A stretch of DNA of 64,000 nucleotides from Mongoliibacter ruber (GCF_003003005.1 NZ_PVTR01000003.1:108890-172889), one strand, 5' to 3'. Counted from the first letter of the stretch, positions 52,358 to 63,538 are shown. Notes: generated by a model not told the origin, from the sequence alone. A program made the numbers and translations.

Positions 52358-54064
52358 ATGAAAAATATTTATCTCATCATCATCCTATGTTTTTTCTTCA
52401 TTGCATGCAGTTCAGATTCCGCGAACAAAGCCGATAAGGTTTTTATCAATGGAATCGTCTATACCGTTGATGAAGCCAATCCCAAAACGGAAGCTGTGGC
52501 AGTCAAGGACGGACTGATTTTAGCTGTCGGGACTACTGAAGAAATACAGGAGTTTGTCGGCAACGACACAGAAGTGATTGACCTTCAAGGAAGCACCATG
52601 ACGCCAGGATTTATCGAATCCCATGGCCATTTGATGGGCATTGGTTACAACAAACTGGACATAGACCTGATGCATGTGCAGACTTATGAGGAATTGATAG
52701 AAAAAGTAGCTGAAGCAGCCGGTCAGGCAGAACCTGGAGAATGGATTACCGGTAGAGGATGGCATCAGGACAAGTGGGTCAAGCTTCCCGAAAATGCTGT
52801 TAAAGGATTCCAAACCCACAAAGAACTGAGTGAAGTCACACCCAATAACCCAGTCTACCTTGCCCATGCTTCAGGACATGCTTCTTTTGTCAACCAAAAA
52901 GCCATGGAAATTGCAGGAATCACTCCTCTGGGAAGCGAAAACCCAAGGCAGGAAGTAGAAGGCGGTGAGGTCTTGAGAGATGAACTTGGAAATCCGACAG
53001 GGGTCTTGGTAGAAAGGGCTTCAACATTGGTCTCCAAGTTGATCCCTGATGACACCCCTGAAAGGAAGGAAAAAGCCTTGGAATTGGCTTTGCAGGAACT
53101 TGCAGAAAAAGGGATCACTTCTTTTCATGATGCAGGCGGCAATCAGGAATTGATCGACAACTTGGAGAAATTCCAGTCTGAAGGGAAATTGACTTCCCGC
53201 ATGTACGTGATGCTTTCCAGCCGAATTCCCGAACTGATAGATGCTTGGTATGAGAAGGGGCCAAAAATTGACCCCGAGCATAAAGTCACCGTGAGATCCA
53301 TCAAACTCAATATGGATGGGGCTTTGGGTCCTTGGGGCGCTTGGTTATTGGAGGATTACGAAGACAAACCTGGCCATAGAGGACATGAAACCATGCCCAT
53401 TGACTTGGTGACCAGGGTTTCAGAAAAAGGTTTGGAGCTTGGGTTCCAGGTTTGTTCACATGCCATAGGTGACCGTACAAATAGAGAAGTACTGGACCGC
53501 TATGAGGCTGCATTTGCCAAATATCCTGATGCGAAAGACCATAGATTCCGTGTAGAACATGCACAACACCTTCACCCGGATGATATCAGTAGATTTGGAG
53601 AAATGGGCGTGATAGCAGCCATTCAGGCCATACATTTGAGTTCTGACAGGCCTTGGGCCATCGGCAGACTGGGCGCCAAAAGAATCAAAGATGGTGCATA
53701 TGTCTGGCAAAAACTCTTGCAATCAGGTGCTGTCATTTCCAACGGAACCGATGCACCGGTAGAACCTTTGGATCCAATTCCTTCATTTTATGCTTCTGTA
53801 ACACGAAAAACACTTAAAATGACCCCTGAGGGTGGATTTGAACCTGATCAGAAATTGACAAGGGAACAGGCATTGAAGTCTTACACCTTGGATGGAGCAT
53901 ATGCAGAATTCGAAGAAGATTTTAAAGGCTCCATAGTTGTTGGAAAAGCTGCGGACTTTACTGTGTTCAATCAAAACATCATGGAAGTCCCTGATGATAA
54001 GCTCTTAGATACGAAAGTAAAAATGACTGTTGTAGAAGGAAAAGTTGTTTATCAGGCGGATTGA
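52358..54064 (+). CDS. Amidohydrolase_3 (YtcJ-like) lipoprotein
   Basis: A 568-residue exported metal-dependent hydrolase (lipobox FFFIAC). It starts with the composite beta-domain ADKVFINGIVYTVDEANPKTEAVAVKDG. The metal-site motif MTPGFIESHGHLMG is at about residue 80, with later histidines in VCSHAIGDRTNRE near 370 and RVEHAQHLHPDD near 393, and ISNGTDAPVEP near 460. Members act on amide or ester bonds of unknown small molecules. It is a single gene with a signal peptide and no clear partner. Confidence 0.9.
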   Translation: MKNIYLIIILCFFFIACSSDSANKADKVFINGIVYTVDEANPKTEAVAVKDGLILAVGTTEEIQEFVGNDTEVIDLQGSTMTPGFIESHGHLMGIGYNKLDIDLMHVQTYEELIEKVAEAAGQAEPGEWITGRGWHQDKWVKLPENAVKGFQTHKELSEVTPNNPVYLAHASGHASFVNQKAMEIAGITPLGSENPRQEVEGGEVLRDELGNPTGVLVERASTLVSKLIPDDTPERKEKALELALQELAEKGITSFHDAGGNQELIDNLEKFQSEGKLTSRMYVMLSSRIPELIDAWYEKGPKIDPEHKVTVRSIKLNMDGALGPWGAWLLEDYEDKPGHRGHETMPIDLVTRVSEKGLELGFQVCSHAIGDRTNREVLDRYEAAFAKYPDAKDHRFRVEHAQHLHPDDISRFGEMGVIAAIQAIHLSSDRPWAIGRLGAKRIKDGAYVWQKLLQSGAVISNGTDAPVEPLDPIPSFYASVTRKTLKMTPEGGFEPDQKLTREQALKSYTLDGAYAEFEEDFKGSIVVGKAADFTVFNQNIMEVPDDKLLDTKVKMTVVEGKVVYQAD

Positions 54065-54079
54065 GGAGAGAGTTGAGCC

Positions 54080-54200
54080 TCGGATTATTGAGTCTTGAGC
54101 TTTCAGCTCAAAGTAAAAAGAGTTGAAAACTCAGGACTCAAAGGTCCCGCGGTTCAACCGCGTGACAACGCTACTCTTTATGTTTAACTGGATTTTTGAG
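54080..54200. repeat. RAYT-1-type hairpin unit, rearranged
   Basis: Contains TTGAGCTTTCAGCTCAA, GAGTTGAAAACTC, CCCGCGGTTCAACCGCGTGA and TTTTTGAGCAGCAATG, the same hairpin types as at 1-1145 but in a different order. It lies 16 bases downstream of the amidohydrolase and could also serve to end its transcript. Confidence 0.65.
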
Positions 54201-54273
54201 CAGCAATGAGACTCCCATCAAGAGAAAAGTCCCTCGGATTTCAGTTTCAGGCTTGAACTTATTCAGCTTAACC

Positions 54274-54354
54274 TTGTCATTTCGAACGTAGAGAGAAATC
54301 TATTTAATAGAGTTGACAATAGATTTCTTAGTCGTTACTTCTTCGAAATGACAA
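54274..54354. repeat. Dispersed inverted repeat (TTGTCATTTCGAA type)
   Basis: Left arm begins TTGTCATTTCGAACG and ends AGAAATCTATT; right arm is AATAGATTTCTTAG ... CTTCGAAATGACAA. The outer 13 and inner 12 bases of the arms pair, with a bulge between. Single-arm relatives occur at 39462-39490, 44214-44249 and in the 91-bp duplication at 33682. Confidence 0.65.
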
Positions 54355-54411
54355 AGTGAAGCTATTATAATTAATATTGACCATCTCCTTTATTAATTTC
54401 AAAAATCATGA

Positions 54412-55290
54412 TTACCTTGGCAGCATCGGAAACAACCTCCTAATCTCTTCTTTTCCTGGTTGGGTGCCGTATTCGCAGATTTCAAAGGCTTCAGCAAACT
54501 GCACCGCTGAAGCTTTTTCTTTTCCATACCATTTTTCCAATGCTTCTTTTACCTTAGATTGTGGTGCTGAAGTCCGCTTCTTTTTGAGCCAAGCCAGTCT
54601 TGCTTCCTTTCCTTCCGGAATCGGGTCAGGGTCGTTGGCTATCCATGGCAGCCATTCGTAAAACTGGGATTCATGCGCATCCATAGCATGAATTTTTTGA
54701 TCGATGACCTCAGAAATGTCTATGGCAATGTCTGCCTGAAAAGGATAAGGTTTTTGGAAATTGTCCTGAAAATAAAGGAAAACAGGATTCTTTTTTAGCG
54801 GAGGAGTATCTGCCGCAATGTTGGGAACTCCTACCATAAATGCGGCATCCTGCACCAAAATCGCCGTGTACCTGTGATCAGGATGGTAATCGTTGGCCCG
54901 GTGAGAAATGACCACATCGGCATCCCACTCCCTGATTTTACGGATGATTTCCAATCGGATGGGAAGTGTCGCCAGGAGTTCTCCATCATGATGGTCCAAC
55001 ACATCATAGGTGATCCCCAATCTTTTGGCTGATTCTTGACTTTCAGCCACTCTTCTTTTTGCCAAAACACCTCCACCCATATCCATATGTCCCGCATCAC
55101 CATTGGTCACTGAGATAAATTTGACTTGATGGCCCATTTTAGCAAACAAAGCAGCTGTTCCGCCACCTTTGATGTCGCAATCATCTGGATGGGCTCCAAT
55201 CATCAGGATCTTTATTGGTTTTTCTTGGGCATTTACAGGAATGTAAAAGCAGCCAAATAGCAATAGGAATAAGAGAAAGGTATTTTTCAT
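54412..55290 (-). CDS. Exported PIG-L-family deacetylase
   Basis: A 292-residue LmbE/PIG-L metallohydrolase with signal peptide ending IPVNAQ. The zinc motif AHPDD is at residues 33-37 and the second histidine cluster DYHPDHRYT is near residue 140. The family removes acetyl groups from N-acetyl sugars and related conjugates; this one is probably periplasmic. It sits nine bases downstream of the aminotransferase gene, so the two likely share a transcript, but they have no obvious shared pathway. Confidence 0.92.
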   Translation of the reverse strand: MKNTFLLFLLLFGCFYIPVNAQEKPIKILMIGAHPDDCDIKGGGTAALFAKMGHQVKFISVTNGDAGHMDMGGGVLAKRRVAESQESAKRLGITYDVLDHHDGELLATLPIRLEIIRKIREWDADVVISHRANDYHPDHRYTAILVQDAAFMVGVPNIAADTPPLKKNPVFLYFQDNFQKPYPFQADIAIDISEVIDQKIHAMDAHESQFYEWLPWIANDPDPIPEGKEARLAWLKKKRTSAPQSKVKEALEKWYGKEKASAVQFAEAFEICEYGTQPGKEEIRRLFPMLPR

Positions 55291-55299
55291 AGGTTTGGG

Positions 55300-56628
55300 T
55301 TAATTGGTTTCGCTATTTTTTTCAATGTAAAATTTTTCAAATCTTTCCATGGCAACTTCAAGTTCTGTATGGGATACAGAAGTAATCACTACCCGAAACA
55401 TGCCCAATTTGCTGTGACCAAAACCATTTCCTGGAGTGATCAGAATTCCTGTTTTTTGGAAAATTTCCAGCCATAATTGATGCTGCGCTTCTTTTGATTG
55501 CATATCCATTAAGGCAGAAAGGTCAATCCAAACGAATAAACTACCGTAGGATGGATTAAAAGGAATTTGAAGTTTTTTCAGCGTACTACGAACAATTATA
55601 TAGGATTTGGTCAATGCCTGCTGAAAAGATTTCAAATATTTTTTGACAAAGGCCTGATCACTCAAAACTTCCTGAAGCAGCCATTGGGTGTGGTTGGAAA
55701 TAGCATGCGTCAAGCCGATATTCCTGTATCCAGCTATCAGTTGCTCATTGTATGAATGAAATATCCCAACCCTATATCCAGAAATCCCAAAATCCTTGGA
55801 AAGAGAATACCACAGGTGTAAATAAGGACTTTTCCTTTCTTTCATGATCCCTCCAAAGGATTTGAATTCAATTGCTTTCGGGTAATCTTTACGAATTTCA
55901 GGATGATCAATATCTATGAGGGTAAGCCCATAGATTTCATTGACGATCAGGTGAATTTCTTCTTTTTCGCACCAATCAGCAATTTGTATCAGCTGATTTT
56001 CACTGTAAATACCACCAGTAGGATTATCCGGACTGGTGAGGATCAACATTCGGAAACGGCTCCCTTTTTCCTCAATGTCTTTCTTGGCATTTTCCAAATG
56101 AGACAATGTTACCGGAAATCCATCTGCCAATTCTGAAACCTCATGGTGGGTTTGCAGGTCAAACCTTTTCAATCCTGCCATCACTCCTATATCCGCTGTA
56201 TACACAGGATAACTGGGTGCAGGAATTACAGCAGTATCTCCTGATTCACCCAATAAAAACGAAGTCATTTCTATCACAGAAGTGGCTCCTACAGAGCAGG
56301 CAAGTGTATTGGGGTCAATCTTATCTTTCACCAGAAACTCACCTAAAAATCCTGAAATAGCTTCTCTAAAAGTCAGCACACCTGCAGGATCACCATAGCT
56401 CGCCACCCATTCCGGTATTTCCTGATTTCTGGATATCTCCTGCATTTTATCCCGCAACATTTCCCAACAAAGGTGGTTTTCTGCAACGGTCATGGGAAAG
56501 GTTCCTTCAGGTTTGAAACTAGGATGATAACGATTTTGTATCGCCTCATTATAGATTTCCAAATCCATACGAAGAGGTTTAGATGCAGCTGATTCCCCTC
56601 TTTGCGAGAGGCGTTTGTTGTTTGTCAT
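55300..56628 (-). CDS. PLP-dependent aminotransferase, class I/II
   Basis: A 442-residue fold-type I aminotransferase. Key residues are in SPDNPTGGIYSENQL near residue 203, NEIYGLTL near 230 and the PLP lysine in WYSLSKDFGISGYRVG near 277. The later arginine is in LGMFRVVITS near 415. Sequence around LSQRGESAASKPLRMDLEIYN and VTAE-like MTVAENHLCWE resembles ACC-synthase-like enzymes; that is a similarity, not an assignment. Cytoplasmic. Start at 56628, with a later ATG at 56568. Substrate unknown. Confidence 0.9.
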   Translation of the reverse strand: MTNNKRLSQRGESAASKPLRMDLEIYNEAIQNRYHPSFKPEGTFPMTVAENHLCWEMLRDKMQEISRNQEIPEWVASYGDPAGVLTFREAISGFLGEFLVKDKIDPNTLACSVGATSVIEMTSFLLGESGDTAVIPAPSYPVYTADIGVMAGLKRFDLQTHHEVSELADGFPVTLSHLENAKKDIEEKGSRFRMLILTSPDNPTGGIYSENQLIQIADWCEKEEIHLIVNEIYGLTLIDIDHPEIRKDYPKAIEFKSFGGIMKERKSPYLHLWYSLSKDFGISGYRVGIFHSYNEQLIAGYRNIGLTHAISNHTQWLLQEVLSDQAFVKKYLKSFQQALTKSYIIVRSTLKKLQIPFNPSYGSLFVWIDLSALMDMQSKEAQHQLWLEIFQKTGILITPGNGFGHSKLGMFRVVITSVSHTELEVAMERFEKFYIEKNSETN

Positions 56629-56828
56629 GATATATTTCTAATGCATGCCTAATTTAAAGAAAGTTAATTTAATCCCTGGAAAGTGGGTACACAAATAGGC
56701 ATTCTCAAAATCAAATAGCGAAATGCTATCCATTCCTGTAATTACTGATTTCAATTTATGTGAATTTATCTATCTTATTTTGAAATCAAGCCCAACTGTC
56801 GTTAAGATAGGCATTTAAGATGAATTAA

Positions 56829-56895
56829 AACTTTTCCAAAGTTCGCTCAGTCCTTAATTTTACCCTACATAGCAGCCCTGAACTTTGGAAAAGTT
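56829..56895. promoter_or_regulatory. Paired palindromic operators upstream of the esterase
   Basis: Two palindromes of the form AACTTT-N3-AAAGTT are at 56829-56843 (spacer TCC) and 56881-56895 (spacer GGA). Their centres are 52 bases apart, close to five helical turns. Together they also form a perfect 16-base inverted repeat. They lie in the 318-base gap between two divergent genes and can control either. The rest of this gap is unremarkable. Confidence 0.55.
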
Positions 56896-56946
56896 GATCT
56901 GAATTTTCTTAACCGATGATAATTAAATCAAACCCTATTGATCTAT

Positions 56947-58263
56947 ATGAAAAAAATAAACCTATTGTTCTTTCTGACTGCATTGATCAGTCAAGTCCTT
57001 TTTGGAGGGCATCTTGCTACAGCTTCAAATGGAGATAAAAACCAGCCATTTGCCCAAGGTGATTACCGATGGGTAGTGGAAGGCTTTGACTGGGGGCCAG
57101 CTGTCAACAAGGTAATCTTATCCCTTGGTGAAAATGTCAAGGAAGCCAAGGCCAACCAATACCAAGTCTACGCGACAAGAAGTTTGGAAGGCGTTGAAAT
57201 CTCAGCGGAAAGTGCCTCTGGAACCCGTTCAGTAACTTATGCCTATGTGTCTGATGAAAATGGCAATAGGGTTGAGGAAGGTCAACATATCACTTTAGTA
57301 CTTACAGTCAGTCCAACATTACCATTGGGATCTCCCTTTCAATATGCCCGAATCAATAATCGGGGAAGCAATTACTGGGTGGACTATAAACTGACAGTGA
57401 TCCATACTGGTTCGGGCCAAGTCTGGAACAATCCGGTGGGCAAAGTCATGCCTTTGGTAGATCAGTTTGACCTCAGCAAAAAATTTAAATATGGAGATAA
57501 TCTCAGCATGTCTTATGCTACCTATACACCTACCACAAAAACAAAAGCCCCGCTGATCATTTGGCTGCATGGCGGAGGAGAAGGTGGCGATGACCCTACC
57601 ATTGCATTGCTAGGTAACAAAGCTGCAAATTATGCCTCTCCTGAGATTCAGGTCTTGTTCGGAGGTGCTCACGTATTGGTGCCACAAGCCCCAACTTTCT
57701 GGATGCAGGCTGCCGAAGGAATGACAAGGGGACAGGAAAACGACATTTACAACGAGGCTCTATTTGCTTTGATTCAGGAATATGTATCCTCAAATCCCAA
57801 TATCGACCCAAAAAGGATTTATATGGGAGGCTGTTCCAATGGTGGCTATATGTCGCTGAAGTTGATCATTGAGCATCCTGATTATTTTGCAGCAGGTTTT
57901 ATCAGTGCATTGGCTTACCACAATGAATACATCAGTGATGCTCAAATCAAAAAGATCAAAAATGTACCGATGTGGTTTATTCATTCCAAAGATGATCCTA
58001 CCACTGTTGCAGACCTGACGGCTATCCCACTTTATAAGAGACTAAAAGACGCAGCTGCTAAAAATGTCGTGTTCTCCTTATACGATCATGTGACTGATAT
58101 TACAGGCTTTTATGGAGGAGAAAATTACCGGTACAATGGTCATTGGTCTTGGATATATAGCCATGCCAATGAAGCAAGGACAGACTATGACGGTTCCCCA
58201 GTATTTCTCAATGGCCGCCCAACTACCATTATGGAGTGGATGGCGGCTCAGAGGAAAAAATGA
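56947..58263 (+). CDS. Exported alpha/beta-hydrolase (esterase/prolyl-oligopeptidase-like)
   Basis: A 438-residue secreted hydrolase with signal peptide ending GGHLATA. Residues 30-160 form a beta-rich N-terminal domain. The catalytic domain has an oxyanion-hole motif IIWLHGGGEGG near 205, nucleophile GGCSNGGYMS (Ser297), acid in SKDDPTTV near 350 and a histidine in YRYNGHWSW near 397. This matches feruloyl/acetyl-xylan-esterase-like or prolyl oligopeptidase-like proteins. I begin at the ATG at 56947, not at the TTG nine bases before it. It may act on plant or algal glycan esters. Confidence 0.9.
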   Translation: MKKINLLFFLTALISQVLFGGHLATASNGDKNQPFAQGDYRWVVEGFDWGPAVNKVILSLGENVKEAKANQYQVYATRSLEGVEISAESASGTRSVTYAYVSDENGNRVEEGQHITLVLTVSPTLPLGSPFQYARINNRGSNYWVDYKLTVIHTGSGQVWNNPVGKVMPLVDQFDLSKKFKYGDNLSMSYATYTPTTKTKAPLIIWLHGGGEGGDDPTIALLGNKAANYASPEIQVLFGGAHVLVPQAPTFWMQAAEGMTRGQENDIYNEALFALIQEYVSSNPNIDPKRIYMGGCSNGGYMSLKLIIEHPDYFAAGFISALAYHNEYISDAQIKKIKNVPMWFIHSKDDPTTVADLTAIPLYKRLKDAAAKNVVFSLYDHVTDITGFYGGENYRYNGHWSWIYSHANEARTDYDGSPVFLNGRPTTIMEWMAAQRKK

Positions 58264-58303
58264 TGTGGCAGGATTGGCTTATTGCTTAAATGGTTATGGT
58301 AAT

Positions 58304-58359
58304 GAAGGTTGATCAATAAAAGGTTTTGGCTTCTCAACCATTTTTATTAATCAACCTTT
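58304..58359. terminator. Bidirectional hairpin between convergent genes
   Basis: AAGGTTGATCAATAAAAGGTT at the left pairs imperfectly with AACCATTTTTATTAATCAACCTT-type sequence at the right, leaving a short loop. It lies between the esterase stop and the second M56 stop, which are convergent, and could stop both transcripts. Confidence 0.65.
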
Positions 58360-58363
58360 GTAG

Positions 58364-59959
58364 TCAGTCTTTTATTGTGATGGTCCAATTTCTGTTTTTG
58401 AGATAATCAGAGTTTTCACCATAAGCTGCCTCATACCCAGGATGTGTATAGGCGTGAACTTGATATTCTTGGGGAAACCTTTCTGACCTTGCATTTAGAT
58501 GAACAAAGCTTTCATTGTAAAAAGCTATTTCAGATGCAAGCATTTGCGCGAGCTTATCATTTTTCACCGAAACTCCATCTATCCAGATGGCATAGGTTTT
58601 CGAGTCTTTCCATTTATCAAATGCTGCTTTATTTGGAGATTTTTTTTCCGGCTTACCCATCGGAGGGCGCAAATCTGATTTTTGTTTTTCCGTCAGTTCT
58701 TTATAGGTTTTTTTGGTTTTATTCCCATCTATTCCCACTACTATAAAAGTAGAATTCTTGTAAAATTCTGCTTTATCACTATCATTAGCCACTTGTTCAG
58801 CTACCGAGACATCAATATGAGTTGCTCCCCTCTCAAATAATATTTTCTGAATATCCGATACATATCCCATTGGGGTTCCCGTATTGACTTCAAGAAGTAC
58901 TTTGAGATTATTTATTTCTTTAAAATTTTGGCTTAGATATTCATCAAAGCTCTCAAGTCTAATTTCTTTTCCATTAGTTTTGAGGTTTCCATCGGGAAAA
59001 ATAGTCACGATTAAATCTACGGAACCTTCATCTGGTTTTTGAATTCCAGAATGGTAGTTTAAAGTTTGTTTATTAGTAATCTGATCTTGTGCAGGTACTT
59101 TTTCACTGAAAACGAAAATCAATACAGCAAGGACCGGGATCAAGGCAACTGCTTTGATCAGTTTGGTTGAAAGCATTGTTTTTTTGTTCATCATGTCTAG
59201 TCTTCTTTTAGTAAATGAAAATTTAAGATTGCTGGCTAGGACTGGGGACTGATTTGGTAGGATCATGGACACCAGCAAAAGCTTGTATGAGTGCACGGTC
59301 GTCACCCGTAATGCTGCCTCGTCAGCAATAAATTCGTGATTAAGTTTGATTGCACTCCGTGACCAATAAAGGCCTGGATGAAACCACATAAATACTAGTA
59401 GAAACTCAATAAAAATATTGTCCAAGCTGTGCCATTCCCTTACATGGGTGCTTTCATGTTGCAAAATGGACTCTGTGATTTTCCCATTTTGAAATGCAGC
59501 CTTTGAAAGAAAAATATATGTCAAAAATGAAAAGGGAAGAACGTCCTCTTGGACAAGCACCAACTTATAACCATTATAATCTACTATTTCATTGTTTTTA
59601 ACTTTTTCTAAAATCAATTTGATGTTTCTGAAAAAGCGATAGAGGAGTATGCCTGACACAAAAAAGTAAATTCCCCAGCCTAAAAATCTCCAGTCAAAAT
59701 CAGACTGGGTCGGCGTATCTGTGGTTTGATAATTTTGATATTCAATAGGCAATTTGGGATTGATCGGGTCCAATATTGCTGAGACGGCTTTTTCAATGGT
59801 CACCTCGACAGTTATCAAGGGAATTAAAAATGAGACAACTATTGAAAAAAGCAGAAAAAACCTATTGAATTGATACATAGATTCTTTTTGCAAAAAGAGT
59901 CTATAGATCAAAAGTAAAATCAAGAGACAAATTCCGGAATTCAGGAGGTAAGACATCAT
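58364..59959 (-). CDS. BlaR1-like M56 metallopeptidase with ExbD-like periplasmic segment
   Basis: A 531-residue membrane protease-sensor. Zinc motif HESTH near residue 165 and NHEFIADEAAL near 210 lie between four membrane segments; another helix is at 265-285. The periplasmic part from about residue 308 (VDLIVTIFPDGNLKTNGKEI...LLEVNTGTPMGYVSDIQ then FERGATHIDVSV) resembles the ExbD/TolR periplasmic domain by pattern of strands and helices; this is a tentative reading. The last 100 residues are of unknown type (KTYAIWIDGVSVKNDKLAQML). It overlaps the upstream repressor gene by four bases. It has no penicillin-binding domain. Confidence 0.88.
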   Translation of the reverse strand: MMSYLLNSGICLLILLLIYRLFLQKESMYQFNRFFLLFSIVVSFLIPLITVEVTIEKAVSAILDPINPKLPIEYQNYQTTDTPTQSDFDWRFLGWGIYFFVSGILLYRFFRNIKLILEKVKNNEIVDYNGYKLVLVQEDVLPFSFLTYIFLSKAAFQNGKITESILQHESTHVREWHSLDNIFIEFLLVFMWFHPGLYWSRSAIKLNHEFIADEAALRVTTVHSYKLLLVSMILPNQSPVLASNLKFSFTKRRLDMMNKKTMLSTKLIKAVALIPVLAVLIFVFSEKVPAQDQITNKQTLNYHSGIQKPDEGSVDLIVTIFPDGNLKTNGKEIRLESFDEYLSQNFKEINNLKVLLEVNTGTPMGYVSDIQKILFERGATHIDVSVAEQVANDSDKAEFYKNSTFIVVGIDGNKTKKTYKELTEKQKSDLRPPMGKPEKKSPNKAAFDKWKDSKTYAIWIDGVSVKNDKLAQMLASEIAFYNESFVHLNARSERFPQEYQVHAYTHPGYEAAYGENSDYLKNRNWTITIKD

Positions 59960-60324
59960 TTTTTCTTATTTAGTTGTTCTTCGATGCTATCTTTGATTTG
60001 ATTCAATTCCTCTTCGCTTAGGTCAGTTTTTTGGGTAAAAAAGGAGGCAAACTGTGCCGGAGAGTCATTGAAAAAATTCTTAATTAGATTGTTGACATGC
60101 TTTGAAAAATAGGACTCCTTTGTTTCCAATGGATAATACTGTCTGGAATTCCCAAATACCTTATAATCAACATACTTTTTATCTTGCATTCTTTTCAAAA
60201 GCGTCGAAAGTGTCGTTGAAGCAGGTTTTGGATCTGAATATTGATCCAAAAGGTCTTTCAGAAATGCTCTTTTCAGCCTCCAAAGGTGATTCATCAATTC
60301 TTCTTCGGTTGGAGATAATTTCAT
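59956..60324 (-). CDS. BlaI/MecI-family transcriptional repressor, pair 2
   Basis: A 122-residue winged-helix repressor (KLSPTEEELMNHLWRLKRAFLKDLL, then recognition region KPASTTLSTLLKRMQDKKYVDYK). The C-terminal half (NNLIKNFFNDSPAQFASFFTQK) parallels that of pair 1. It overlaps the M56 gene. Two CTACAAATGTAG palindromes lie 27-65 bases upstream, matching the TACAnnTGTA-type sites known for BlaI proteins. Its own operon is therefore the likely target. Confidence 0.93.
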   Translation of the reverse strand: MKLSPTEEELMNHLWRLKRAFLKDLLDQYSDPKPASTTLSTLLKRMQDKKYVDYKVFGNSRQYYPLETKESYFSKHVNNLIKNFFNDSPAQFASFFTQKTDLSEEELNQIKDSIEEQLNKKK

Positions 60325-60350
60325 GTTTATGATGGATTTATATAATTACT

Positions 60351-60389
60351 CTACAAATGTAGACAAAAACCTATATTCTACAAATGTAG
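60351..60389. promoter_or_regulatory. Two BlaI-type operators upstream of pair 2
   Basis: Identical 12-base palindromes CTACAAATGTAG are at 60351-60362 and 60378-60389, with centres 27 bases apart. They match the core TACAnnTGTA reported for BlaI/MecI-family operators and precede the repressor start by 27 bases. Confidence 0.85.
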
Positions 60390-60406
60390 ATTATTAAAAA
60401 AATAAA

Positions 60407-60438
60407 AAAAGCCAGCTCCATTTCAAGAGCTGGCTTTT
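60407..60438 (-). terminator. Rho-independent terminator of katG
   Basis: Arms AAAAGCCAGCTC and GAGCTGGCTTTT with an 8-base loop; read on the minus strand it is followed by TTTTTTTATT. It lies 19 bases after the katG stop and separates it from the BlaI/BlaR1 pair. Confidence 0.88.
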
Positions 60439-60456
60439 AAAATTTAAAGGATTCGG

Positions 60457-62742
<2,286 letters not shown>

Positions 62743-62965
62743 TTAAAATTCAGGGTGATTTGATATTCTAAAGCCAAAAATACTATGTATTGTTCCCTGT
62801 TAGAAATCGAAATTTTCTATTGAGAATCGAAAAAATAAATTAGGAGAATCCAAAATCTTTTAATGACCTGAGGTCTATTGCATTGAAAAGGAGTTTTTAA
62901 CTTTTGATATTTGGAAGAATTGAAAAATAAATTTTCAACTGAAAAATTTTTTCTGAGCAGTCCAT

Positions 62966-62991
62966 AAAAAGGTGACTTTTTTAAAGCCACC
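62966..62991 (-). terminator. Rho-independent terminator of the stress-protein operon
   Basis: On the minus strand GGTGGCTTT pairs with AAAGTCACC (one G-U pair), followed by TTTTT. It begins nine bases after the stop at 63000. The remaining bases between here and katG are AT-rich with no gene. Confidence 0.82.
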
Positions 62992-62999
62992 CCATAATT

Positions 63000-63527
63000 T
63001 TAAAGATTAAGTTCCCCCTCTCGGGAATCGTCTACGCTTCCCCCGCCAAGGGCATTAATCAGGACTTTTATTCCTGCAATGGTGTTGCCATGTTTATTGT
63101 CCCAATAATATCCACTTTCAGGAATAAACTGTATTACTGAAACTGAGGGATCTTCTTTTCCCTCCGGAAACCAGGCCTTCAAAGTAGGATCCCAAAGTTC
63201 TTCAATTTTAGCCCTGTCTTTACTCACTACTGCATGTCCATTGAGCTCTAAAAAATCAGAATGAGAAGAGCCTTGAAAATAAAGGGTGACGTTTGTATCC
63301 TTGGCAATCTCCATATTTTTCACACTATCAGCCGCACTTAAAAACCATACATGACCAACTTCATCTGTTTTTTGTACTGCCATTGGTCTGGACTTATGAG
63401 CATTGCTCAGGTTGGCTCGGGTGACAAAAAAGCAAGACCCTCCTTTGTCAATAAGTTTTCTCATTTTATCTATTGCGTCCTTTTCGATCAGGTTGTTTTG
63501 GTGACTTTCTTTTTTTTGTGTTTCCAT
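63000..63527 (-). CDS. Pyridoxamine-5'-phosphate-oxidase-fold protein (general stress protein 26-like)
   Basis: A 175-residue split-barrel flavin-binding-fold protein. Marks are SCFFVTRANLSNAHKSRPMAVQKTDEVGHVWFLSA near residue 33, VTLYFQGSSHSDFLELNGHAVVSKDRAKIEELW and the C-terminal VIQFIPESGYYWDNKHG. It lacks the catalytic features of PdxH, and known members are stress-induced proteins of uncertain activity. It lies 11 bases after the small Rho_N-like gene and next to katG, which fits a stress-related role. Confidence 0.9.
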   Translation of the reverse strand: METQKKESHQNNLIEKDAIDKMRKLIDKGGSCFFVTRANLSNAHKSRPMAVQKTDEVGHVWFLSAADSVKNMEIAKDTNVTLYFQGSSHSDFLELNGHAVVSKDRAKIEELWDPTLKAWFPEGKEDPSVSVIQFIPESGYYWDNKHGNTIAGIKVLINALGGGSVDDSREGELNL

Positions 63528-63538
63528 TTTTAAATTGT

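Noticed and set aside
40403-60324. Beta-lactam resistance regulators
   Set aside because: Neither M56 protein has a penicillin-binding domain and no beta-lactamase gene is nearby; BlaI/BlaR1 here is only a family name.
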